Shown: positions 11,901-24,513 of the stretch, one piece after another
How the letters are laid out: every line of letters begins with the position of its first letter
Numbering within the stretch: position 1 is the first letter of the stretch
Source: Trichoplax adhaerens
Lineage: Eukaryota > Placozoa > Uniplacotomia > Trichoplacea > Trichoplacidae
DNA: 64,000 bases
Reading direction: 5' to 3'
Assembly (NCBI RefSeq): GCF_000150275.1
Contig: NW_002060943.1
Location: 1,732,628 to 1,796,627, forward strand
Translations under genes and position numbers: made by a program
Notes under the pieces: generated by a model
The model's input: the letters and a program-made list of their open reading frames with translations, nothing else
Databases searched by the model: none
Told to the model about the DNA's origin: nothing

Positions 11901-14900
11901 GCACATTATATAGTAATGCGTGTTAATTTTCACTGTCGTGATTATATTGAACTCCTACCGCAACTTCCAACAGCTACATGTTTCACTGTCTAGCTTTAAA
12001 TGACTTATCATTGCTGTAAGAAATATTCATTGCAATGAAATGCAAAGTTGGTTCAAAAATAAATACTGATCAACGTCTCGCTCTGTGATCAACTTAATTT
12101 GTCTACTAATTACCAATAATGAATAATTATAGCATGCTTTCCTAAGACCGGGCTACAAATCTACGGTTAACAGGTATAACGATAAATCACAAACCTATAT
12201 TGAATAACGAAGTAGCCAATGCTAAATCAGAAGTATTTCTTATGTCATAAAAGACAGTATTTAAAATTTAAACGTTCAACGGACTCTACGGGAAAGAATA
12301 ATTTATAATTAAATAAATAATAAAAGATATATGGAATCCAGTGTATACCGGAAGCACAGATTACATCAAAATTAGAAGAGTTTTTCACTGTCTGTTAGCG
12401 TTTGCAATACAACTACTGTATACTGTAAAATCTACTTTGGCCACATTTTACTCGTATTAACTGTAAAATAGAATTTTAAAATTCAGATATTTATTCACAG
12501 CAGTGAACATATTAACGTAAATACCGCAAATAGTATAAATAAATATGAGATAATCCACCCTTTTGTACGGTACAGCAAATTACGTGAATTGTGAGCTATA
12601 GAGCGTGATAATGGTTAAAGGTGCCACCACTGCCACGTCGTATAGGCAGTAGAAAGTAAAATATGGCATGCAATCCATGAAAGACAAGCACACACCTTTA
12701 AGAATTTTTTTAATTTTCACCCAAGTCTCTAGCTTACTTCCTACTACCACCGATAAAAAAAACTACAATTGAGTAATAAGGTGCATTAGGCGAATTACGC
12801 GTATACTCGTATTGTTAATATTTATCGTGAGCGGACACACTGTAAGGTTATCGGGTTATACCGTATTATCACGCCATGATCTGTCGCATCCAGTAGCTAT
12901 ATTATTGATCTTGTATTTATGTCATAGTTTTTAATGATACAGCATTTATTCCTGTAGGCCTGCAAGAATGGTCACTAAATAATAACTAATTAATACATTA
13001 TTTAGGCATTATAATGGCAATCATGGCAATTACTAAGGACTTAATACAACGACCTATTGCATTTCTATAAATTGGACGTAAATTGATTTGATGACATTTC
13101 AGAGTATTTAGTCTAAAAGCCAAAGAACCCTTATCTCATTAAGTCAAAGAAGAAGCAAGCTCGTCAATACTGTTCACTATGTCTACAATTCAAATGGCTA
13201 TCATAAAGATACATTTTATTTATTGACTAATGCTGTAACCCTATTGTGCTAAATCACTAAATAACTTTTACATATGACTTTGAAGACATAAAAAAATACG
13301 AAATTTCAATATGGTGTTCGCGTGTGTGTTGTCTGCGAGTATCAATGCCGTATCCTAGCAGATACAAAATAGATTTATGCCTATTACTTTCCCATATCAT
13401 CACTATTCTTTATTCGTCTCCTTCAAATATATTATAATGACATCATGACATTTATCTATTAGCACAATAAATTATGTAGCTATTGTCTCTGGAATAGGAG
13501 TCCTTTGCATCTTTTAGCTGCATTATGTCGCATATCCATAATATACACATAATATAAATGTCGCTATCATTCATTTGTAAACCGCGATACATTGATGTAT
13601 TTTTCTATTGTAGAATATAGAACAATTACTAGGTCGTCAAAGTCAAGAGCAGGCAAATAATAAAAATCTACTTAATCAGCCTATTGTTGTATGGACATGC
13701 ATACTCTAGTAAAATTTATTCTTACAGCACAGCAACATATAAGAGGCGTAGAGCGTACATGATTTGAAAGATAGTTACGTGAATTATAATAGTAAATAAT
13801 TTTATTATTGCGTTTATTTTCTCTCTTAGTTCTACTGTTATTGTTGAAATCGCCAGTTGTCTATTCTGCTTAAATAGCTAATAAATTAACTTAAAATAAC
13901 AGAAGATATTTGTTACTATTCTCTATATTCTCAGTGAATCATATTTTAAACATGTAACAAAAATGATTCTTCAGCCATCCATTATCTCATATTGGACTCA
14001 TCTTAAGTTATACGATTTGTCACTGAAATTGATGATTATAATTAGCAGATGAAATGGCAGTATTGGTAGTAATAATTTAAAAGATGGCAAATTAAAGATT
14101 TTTCATGTTTAAAATTTTAGGCCCGCCAGTAGAATAACCTTGACTTTTTGATCTGAGACACTATCATTTGCGAGGCAAAGAAATATTAAATAAATGCTCT
14201 CCAAGTCATTCTTAAAGAACTTTCTTATTTATTACTTAGATAGGGGGCAAAGTACGTAGATAGAATAAAGAATAATAAATAATCCAAATTGGAATACAAA
14301 ATGAACTGTTGCACATCCTGCTTTGCATCGATGCGATTGATATGAGTTACAGTATAATCCGATTATCAATATGGCAATTACCAACCATTGCTAAAGGATT
14401 TAAATAAGTGATACTTGTAAAATTAATATACAGTACTATACGTGTATTATAAGATAAATAACTGATCTAGCCCACAATTTCAATGTAAAGCGTCTCCTGT
14501 TGAGATTAATTAACGCAATTTCGATAGTTCCTTAGTATGTTTTACAATCTTGAATTACAGCGGATCAAGTATGGTATATCATGAAACATTATCGCAGTAA
14601 GATAGATGAGGCGGTATTTGTGTAAGTCTTTTCAACGTTAGTAATAAAAGATTCGATGAGCTATTGTCGTCATAAATAAACAAATTGTATATTCTTTGCT
14701 CCTGCTGCTCCAGCATAGAGTATGTTTACGCTGCGCTGCTAGCGCCAAGCACCATGTATCCATAGAATACTGTATACTATACAGGTATAGCTACTACCTA
14801 ATGGAATGGATATGTTCTCTTTAATAAAGTAGGAAACAAAATACTAACTTCAACGATTTAGTATTGCATTACTCTATGTTGAATAATACCCTGACCTCGT

Positions 14901-16451
14901 AAATAAGTAATCAGTGTTACTGATTATTCACTGGCAAATAAGCCTGTAGTCAGTAATGAGCTATACAAGTATTAGCAGTATTAAAAAACCTTCACCAACT
15001 AAACTATGCTTGGGCTGTACCCGATTTATGGCGGTTAATACTCCACGCACTACATTTTACATCATTTTATCAAACTTATTAAAAATACAGCAAATAGCTT
15101 ACCTCCAGTTGTTAAAATCGACAATAAATTTCTGCTATATCCTAGTATCACTGCATACTTTTAGATCTCAAGATACCACACCAAAATGATTACTCGTAGT
15201 AGTTAACTACCTTAATATGATAACAAAGAACCTGTGTAATGTTATCTTTGATTCTTTGCAGCACTCAAATAAAAGACTAAAATGCAATACTTTAATTTCT
15301 ATGTGTACTGTTCGAGTTTAACTTTCATAAAACTGTTGTTAAACAGTGAGTTGATCATCTAACCTGTATGCTTTTAATGTACAGAACAGAATAAACATGT
15401 TGTCGGCACTAAACATTCATTACTCTTACACTTATACACGTACGAAGATGATAAGGTTTCCATTTGTACCAGTATAATTGTACTAGACCGTACACACTGA
15501 TGGACTGCTAGAGAATAGTTGTCCATAGCATAACTAAGTGAACACTCACTAATATATTCTTTCCTTTTGCTCAGGAATTTGCAGCCTAATAGAGCAAACG
15601 GGAAGCATCTATTAGGATATTACTCCTTTCCTAACACAATTATTTAACGGCCATAAAGCTATGACCTTAGCTAAGTAGTCAACGAGAACGTTTACTTATA
15701 CTACTGTATAAAGCATAATCAGTAAAGATTTTAATGGACTTAAAATGAAGAGTTATTTGATGATACTTTACATAGAGCTGTACCTAACATCAATCTTGTA
15801 TGGCAAAGACGAAAGCAGTGACCACGCCAGTTCAGATTCAGTTTTTATTTTTATTTTAGTTTTACTCAGTAAATAATACTGCTTATTGCTGTTTCTTTCC
15901 TATCTGGGAGAAGTAAGATCATGAAAGGGGGTGGAAGATCACAACTGGAAACGCTGACCTCCCTCGAATAATTCTAGGGAGCCAGTCAGCTTTGCACTGT
16001 GTAGTTCTGGTCCCGGTTTGCTGTAAAATCCACAAGTTTCGCTTCAATTGAATTTAATTTATCGTGGTAAACGATTGTTGTATTTGTATTTCGGATCACA
16101 GCACGCTGTACGTATATTGCATGCCAAATTTGCTAACTGGTAGTAAATTGTAGCAATTGCAGCAGTTGGTGGACACAGCAGTGATGCGATATAATTAAAA
16201 GTTGAAGACTGCATGTAGCGAGGTAAATAACTATAGTGCAATTAATATCTTCAATCCCGATAAAGCAAGACTCTTGCAGAGGTAACATCTTAAGTGCATA
16301 TCCACTATTTTATTAACAAGGAGTATCTTATAAACGTAGCTGGCAATAATTAATTGAACTCACTATGTGACTGAGCGCCATTTTACGACATGAGTATCAT
16401 TTTAAGTGCTCAATGCCGTGCTGTATGTTCAAAATTTCTACTACAGGGGCC

Positions 16452-16479
16452 CTACACCCTACTGTAGTCTAGGGTGTAG
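16452..16479. repeat. Perfect inverted repeat, 10-bp arms, 8-nt loop
   Basis: The left arm CTACACCCTA (16452-16461) is the exact reverse complement of TAGGGTGTAG (16470-16479), with an 8-nt loop that itself contains CTGTAG. It is richer in GC than its surroundings. No associated gene. Confidence 0.6.
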
Positions 16480-19400
16480 ATTAAGCTCTTGACATTAGTG
16501 TCCCTAGTGTAAGCCAAGTAAACACCAACATCGAGTAAAAACTCCCCAGTTCAACCCTCGCCAGGCTTCGTTTTTTAACACAACATATTCTCTGTTTCTG
16601 TTGTACAAGTTACTTTAATGCGCTCGTAAGAATACAACGCCCAGCGATTATGTTCTGACATCCTAGTCAGAGAAATAAATTAAGTTTATGAGCCAGCGCT
16701 GAGTGCTGCGCCAAACAAAGCAACACGTACAGACAGTAGAAGAAATGGACGTGTTATCCAATCTAATTGCTGGTTACTTGATAGCATTTTCGTCTTACTC
16801 AGCAAATTGACGGAATGATGATGCTAAACGATTACTTAAACTTTATACAGTATTCTAATTTTTGACAATGTTAATTAATTTAATAGCCGATACACCAAGA
16901 TGAAATGTATATTCTACATTACAGTAATTCGACACAGTAGTACTTTCAAATGCCTTCGGTGTTTTTCGGTGGTAGGCGAATGAGGAATTTAGCCTATGGC
17001 TACTTTGTCAAGTCTACACCATGAACTCTGTACCATGTTGACATTATCAAGTAGCACCATAGAGTTTCTATACTGTACTGTAATGGCTGAATACGTCCAT
17101 TTCTAGGATACAATCAAGCAGACGAAAGAAAAAGCTTGTTTTGTGTTGCGGATAGAGAACTCCATTTATAATTCACAAAACTCAGCATCCACAAGGTGGA
17201 TATCCAAGGGTGAATTTATGATCAAGCGTGCTTGACGCCGTATATCATGAATAACGTCGTCGCTTGTACCTATATCTTAACAATTGAAGTGTTTTGACTA
17301 ATTCATGGCGTCCCTGCAAATATATAATAAAGCAACATAAAAGAATGCGTTGATATAGCAAGAGAGAGGTATCTATTTGGAAGTATTTTTGAGTCAAGGC
17401 GACACAAAACTGAATTGATAGGCAGGATTAGGACGCCGATAGGACTCCATTGACCGTTTTAATGCAGTCTTGACGTCGGCTGGGGAAAACATCTTGAAAT
17501 CTACTTATGCCTTCTAGCACCAAAATGACCCCAATAAAACCACTTGTTTCAAGAGGAGAATTATTCGTATTATTGATTTACAGCATTGACTAAAGTAATT
17601 TGTGATATTTGTTCGACAACAGGCTGGTAAGATCATGCCCGTTGAAAGGCAGACTGGCAAAGGTTGGTAAAGACAACTGCACTATTATATGGAATGGACT
17701 ACTACTGCACAGTGACGAAGTAGTTTATATTCAGTACTGTAGTTCATGATTCAAAACATAGTAATACATTGTTCACCATTTGTCTAAGTGGAGATTTTTG
17801 ATTATCAATGATATTTAATACATAATACAGGCATGGTAGACGCCATTCTTCAGTATGAATGCTGTAAAAATAACAGACTACTGTTATTGAGTTCATGTGT
17901 ACTGGCCAGGCTGACGAATGATGTAAAAGAATACAAAAGATATACAGTGCAAAAAACACAATATTAGCCATATTGTCTAGTCTATAGGCGAGAATTGAGC
18001 ATTGTTTCTCTCACCACTTTCATCACTCTTCTGTATGTTACACCCACTAAAGCCTGATTACTGGCCTTGTTTAGCCTTGATAGAAGAATGGTAATTGTAC
18101 TGCAGCCCCTTTCCTTTCCAATTCTTCATTTGAATTGCTGTTTCCATGTCTCGTCGATCGATGATCCTTTCATTGAATGGCAATAAAGAAGGGCATAGAT
18201 CATCCGCTTTCAATAGGAAACTCTTTCGTTACTAGATGATGTTTTGTAGGCTAGATTGTAGCCTGTCCGTATAAGTGTTTATTGTTACTGAAAAGTAGAA
18301 GAACTGATTGTGTAATAGAGTCAAATTGAACAAGAAATTCAAGCTTTGTCATCTTCCTTTTGGACGCTTGAAAAACATAACTATACCATACAGTAAATCA
18401 CTTGCAGTGATTGCACATACCGTATATTGTCATTTTAATTTATGCCTGTATTCATGCAGTACAGAGACTTCCGCTACTGCTTTGAAATCCCCTAGCCTCA
18501 GTACAATAATACTCTTAACCACGGGCAAATGTAATCCAATAACAGTAGAATGGCAGTGGCATACCCTCATCTCCCGATACAGAATTAGAAAATGCCGAAA
18601 CTCGAAACCAACCAACAGTTGATGGCAACTACTGCAAAGAAAGACTTCCTACTTCAGAGTAGTAAAATGCCATACAAACGTGGAATCGATCATGCAGACA
18701 AAGAAGGGAATGTTTGTTCCTGATCGTGTAGGCCATTGTCATCCAACAAAGGAACTAGACCACGAACTGCGATTAGCAAATATGTCCTTTGATTTACTTA
18801 ACCAAATGTTTGCGTTGAAATTTTTTCTTTTTTCGCCATCTAAATTGAAATTACTAATCCCCTCTACCCTTTCTCCATGTCCACTTTGAAAAGGGAAAGT
18901 GTGACAGCAGTGATGGCAAGTGACACATTACTACATGTTGAATAACTGTCCAAAAAATTGAAGTAGTCTACTCAAGAGTGGACACTTGACAGTCATGATG
19001 CCAATATGTTGGAAATATTAAAATGATCACTTTTTTCAATCAAACCACAGTATATGTTATATGGACATGAATATGATTTTAAATAAATTGCTACTCTAAT
19101 TTTCTTCAAAGTTGTTGCGATTACCTGCATCAAAAAATTGAGTACTGAATTGTGCATGGGTGTATTGAAAGGGATGACACAAGGTTGTCCCTGCTCTGTT
19201 CATGGACAAAAAATGCTTTAACTCTTAATTGAATGAATGCCTTTTACTTGAAGACGCCTTTTAAACCGATATTTTCAATCAAATGTTGCTAGATAGATTG
19301 CCAAGGAGACACAGCGAATACTACAGTAAACTGTAATAGGTTTGAACGTTTTTACCACCGCAAGATGTGGTGTCCAGGTTAACATTATCCAACGTAGAAT

Positions 19401-19564
19401 TGAAAATTACATAAAAGGAACTGACAAACCTGAATTAGATACACGTTAGCTGCTACAGAAGGTAGTCTGTCTAGCAAGAGATACTGTCGGCGGGAAAAAA
19501 CGTGATTGGGAAATGCAACGGAATTGAACTCCGTGTGAAGGGTGTTTAATCGTGATTGACTAGG

Positions 19565-19577
19565 GTGGGGGGGGGGG
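19565..19577 (+). repeat. Poly-G homopolymer tract
   Basis: A run of about eleven G residues in otherwise AT-rich DNA, just after GGGTG. It could be a simple-repeat slippage site or an assembly-sensitive spot. Confidence 0.6.
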
Positions 19578-22500
19578 CAATTTCAACATTATACAGAAGT
19601 AGTGTGTTTTAAAAATATGGTAATTCCAGGGATTACTAAAAGAGGAAAGATTCAAGCGATATACAGTAGTATGCAGTAAAGAACTGTGACGTAAAATACT
19701 ATACTGTAGTCGGTTTTTGCGAATAAAGTAAATGCAGATTATATTGTGGTTGGTACGATCAAGGTATGTATAAACTATTCGCACAACGTATAACATTAGA
19801 GTCTTGCTCTAATTGAACATCCAATAGAATTGAATCCAGGAGATTGCGAATCTAGGGGTTAATATAGCGAAAATTCGAATGATAGAAATAACACAGGGAC
19901 TTTAACGGTAATGCTTTTTCTTACTTTCATTGATTTCGATATGATCAGTTTTTCGAACATTCTATTGCTGTATGAGGTCATTTATCCTGTTCAAATCCGT
20001 TCTTATCTTATCTAATTATGTTTTAATTTAAATGTACTACAATACAAATGCACATATAGAATACAAGACTATGCTAAGAGCCTTACTAGAGCAAATGATA
20101 TTTAATCTACTTTAACTAATTCATGGCAACTAAAACCCATTCATTACAGGTACATATTAATTAAGTTATAGTAAGTCGTAAATTAGTTAAAATAGATTAA
20201 ACGCAATTCGTTCTATAATCATTCCAATGCTACTATTGATTCATTTCGTGGTATAGGTACGCTCGATATTAGCGTACAACTCATGATATTATCATTGAAC
20301 TATTTTCTAGCGAACTCTTTTTATGTTAACAATTGATGATGTTTAGCACTTAAGATAAAGATTGGTTATATAGTATCCATGCGTATGAAGAGTAGAGGAG
20401 ATATAATAATTAGCAACAGTTGTGCAAATCAATGAAAAGGTAATCATAATTATTGAAGCTTTGCTACTAAATTCTCCAAGTGCTTGTATTTTTGTCGACT
20501 TTCTTCCTCATGGTGCTCGTTTTAGATCAGTTTTTAACGGTGTCACGGCTTCTCTCAAAATTATCAGAGAAGAAGAAAAGAATACAAACCCATTCTTCTT
20601 CTATTAGATTCTTGAAAAGCTCCTGATGTATCTACATTACTACTGAAAAAATCTTTCCTATTTACCACATTGCCCGTTAGTTCATTTAGACAATACAACT
20701 TGTAAGCCAGAAATAAAATAGGTGACCAATAAACTTGTTACCATTCTTATTTTCTATGGAGTCCAATTATTCATTCATTTTGAACGGGTTTATTCTGCTA
20801 GTTACAGCTCACAAATATACTGCAAGAGACAGTGAAGCTACTACAACCGGTATAGCCAAAGATGACTAGAATCCTTGGTATAACTTATGCGAATAAATTA
20901 TTACAGTATTGCCTCTATTTTTTGGCTCACATCCTACTGTAAATTAAGGAGAAATTGCCATCATATGAGGTAATATTAGACTTGATCTCTGTTACTTAAG
21001 ATTATTTTTGGTCATGGTTCTCTATCAGCTGCTTAATACATGTTAATAAAGATGACCATATGCAAGCCAGTCCCGGTATTACTATAAACTGCTGAAAGTT
21101 GATATGCGAAGACCGACAAGATGATAAAATTTTATTTTTGAAATTTCCATAGTCTACTGCAAGTTTATGTACTATGTACAGTATGCATGTGAAGGCAAGG
21201 TAATCACTCTCAACATTTAATTAATTTGATTCCATGCTCACTATTTTCAATTTTATGCGTCTTATATGGTTAGACTAGTGGAGATTATACAATGTGCACT
21301 TATCCAAAGTACCAGATTTAAGCTATCGTGGATTACTGTACGACTACTTACTGTAATCGGTGTCGGTGAAATGGGAACATCTTTATTAATATACAGTATA
21401 CTCAACTATCATATCGTATCAGTATCCGATTGATTAATTTGATAAAAAAGTAATTCTGGAAATTAAAAACTGTTGCCAGCGTTAATTTACGGTACAGCAG
21501 TTGCATAATCTCCATGCTGCAACATTTTTATACTGGATTTTCGATTTTTTAAACATAAAGTTTCAAGCCATGCTAGTCCCTAATCATGATTATGATAAAC
21601 TTAACATAATATAAAATTTATGGAAAGTGTGCACAGTAAGTTAATAGAGATTGATTTCATTGATGCTAGCCTATAATTAATCTGAAGCTAGGCGATGATT
21701 TAAATAATAATACCAAGATAATTGTAAGCAATACTGAGCGTAATATAATTGTGAAGTGAGATTTCGGTAGATGTTTTACAAACTGTAAATACTTTCAATC
21801 TAGTCACCAGTGGATCACAAAACGAATAAAAAGCTTTCAAGGTGCCGTAGTACTATTTCTATCAGACATCAAACCGTGAATTACGTACAACTGTGCTGTA
21901 AATGCTTTATTCATAACTCAATCAATTTTTTGGGATTAGCTTTGCCATCTACTCTTGAGACAGAAGAATTCACATAGTAATGTTTCGTATTATTTAATAG
22001 CTACTACTAGCAACCATTGCTGCTCATATCTTCGAGAACAAATTTTACTCATGTTATACGTATATCTTAAAGGCAATCCTTATAACTTGCAGTACTAATT
22101 CACTTTTATTCGATTGAAGACCTGGACTGTTAGTGGACTATTTTATATATCTGTAATCGTGACAACCTTCATATACATGCATCAAATACTAGTAAGACTA
22201 ATTGCTATACATAATATTTGAAAATCTAGAAAAATAAAGAATTAGATCTCGAAAAGTAACGATTCCTATACGAATTCTATAGTTGTGGAGTATCGTTCTA
22301 GAAAGCGAGAATACAAAATTACAAAACTAGAAGTTGATATATTCGCTGTATAGAATAAATTCATATTCATCTTAAACCTTAAGGACATTCCCAGAGATCT
22401 CTTGTTATATCTATCCATAAATATTATCTCAGTGAGCATTTGTCATTCTGTAATCAAATGATTATGTCTTGTCGTAGTTAATATTACTAACAAATATTCT

Positions 22501-24513
22501 AGGGCGCAAAAACAATTGCAGTACCTATATAAGCGTATTTCATTATAATTTTTGGTGTTGACGTCGCTCACAGTACGTAAATAGCTAGCTAGCTAATCAA
22601 ATAATGTAAAGTCAATCTTATGCAATTCTTATTTTAACTGCCAGCGCTATTTTAAATTTCATCATTCCATCAAATGCAAAGGTGAAAAAATTTGATATTT
22701 TAACTATGACCTTCAGTTCAATTTGATTTAGTACGGTGAATTATATAGGCCACTGGCATTCTCCTTTTACGATTGACACGATATTTCGTGAAGGAATAGC
22801 GACTAGCACTAGTCTATTATAAAGTACAATGTAAATTTTACATTTTGTTAAAATATATACTAAATCTACAGTATAGGTTATCGCGAAGTACAGTATAAAA
22901 ATTTAATCTTGATAATTACACATTATAGCTAATTGATATTAAAATGCTATATCTTACAATTAGCACTTAGGTGCAATCGTCCTCGTATGTAACGCTTTTT
23001 AGACTATGGACTTCAAGAAAAGTATTTATATCGATCAAATATTTTCAGCAAATATGTCACACAATGTAAATAAGCTTAATTATATTAGCTGATAGACGAT
23101 GGAAATGATGGATTTATCCTGATTTAAGTTCAATCCCTATTCCGAATTTCGTCAAAAGTAGTTAAACGGTATAGCAATTATCTAATAACACGGTACAATC
23201 GATAAACATACAAATTTATTTCGTACAGAAAAAATCATTTTCACGATTCTATTATAATGGCTTACCGCCTTTACATAGCAATAAACTTCATGTGCAACTT
23301 AAAAAATGCATACTGTTAAATTATGTTGTAGCTATATAGCTAGTAAATACTCGAAAATGATGTTATAACATCAGTATAATGTTTAAGATCGCTTCTTGAA
23401 TCAATTATTTTCTGTGAATGCTTACAATCTAGTTAAAATATTGTGCCAGCACGGTATAGCTATTAGACAATAACCGTATATTTGTTACTTTGTTGTCATT
23501 AAGATTATTCTGCAAATTGAATATTTTTTATATTGATATTGCATAAACTGCACTACCTGCATAATTTAGTCAATAGCTAAATAAAGAATGATTTATAGAC
23601 AGTTATGCACTCGTACTTTATCGTATACCAGAAGGTATAAACGTTTTAGTATCATGATTGCCATAAAAGATTGCATATATGATTGTGAATATCTGCGTTG
23701 AAACGTACAATCAAATGTAATCAATCTACACAGCCATTTTTCTAGCACATAAAACCTTCACATATTTTTTTTACGGTATTTTAGAAAATAAATGTTTACT
23801 TTAATAAATGACTACTTTAGTACACTTCTATACTATATAATATGTTTTAAACTTAGCTAAAAGGAATAATCGATATCACAATAAAAAATTCCTAGCATCC
23901 AATCACTTACCAACAATGTTGTCAATCATAGCAAAATCCATAGCTCCCATAACTTAGATATACATAGTAATTCAAAAATATACATTGCCTAAGTATAATA
24001 AGAAGCGTAAAGTTTTCGTATCGATATTAACTTTACGAATACTTTTTCGCGTAACAGCTGTGCTTAATACTTTGTATTAGCTTTCTCTATTAAATATATT
24101 CCATAGTCTGATAATTTACGTATATGAAATCCACATATGCTCGTAATACAGTTTTATCATTACATTACCATATTACATGACCAAGCATAGTATCATAGAT
24201 TCTATAAACATGCTAAAATTAAAATAGTATTCATGGATTGTTTGATTATACAATAAAGCTTATTCTTAGTCTACCTACATTATGGTATCAACAAAATAAT
24301 CTTTCAGTATACTGTACAGTGTTCAACATTATGTTACAACGAGCAGGCGCTAAATCGATAATTCGATTATTAAAGGCATATGTAGGCAGGGAAGCCTAAC
24401 ACCAAATAGTCCAAGATATCTCTCAAAACTCGAGATGTGGATAGGGATACTAATATAAAATGAAACGATGTTGTCAACACCAATTAGAAGCTGCTAATCT
24501 TTAAATATCACAG

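Larger units (their letters stand above)
8976..24513. other. 15.5 kb intergenic region without recognised gene
   Basis: No ORF here shows a family motif. The longer open stretches (9404-9715 and 18308-18622 on +; 10224-10508 and 11408-11656 on -) look like chance ORFs. Words such as TACTGTA, TACAGTA and CAGTACTG recur through roughly 9.2-19.8 kb and much less from about 22 to 24 kb. Other visible items are a T/A-rich ATT microsatellite near 10784-10812, a poly-G run at 19565-19577, a 14-bp palindrome (ACAATGTACATTGT) near 11147-11160 and a 10-bp-arm hairpin at 16452-16479. No transposase or reverse transcriptase remnant was recognised. It may include a non-coding RNA or the regulatory flank of Zic. 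Confidence 0.6.

Noticed and set aside
18308-18889. Two consecutive plus-strand ORFs (104 and 69 aa) considered as a transposon remnant
   Set aside because: No catalytic motif, terminal repeat or target duplication seen.
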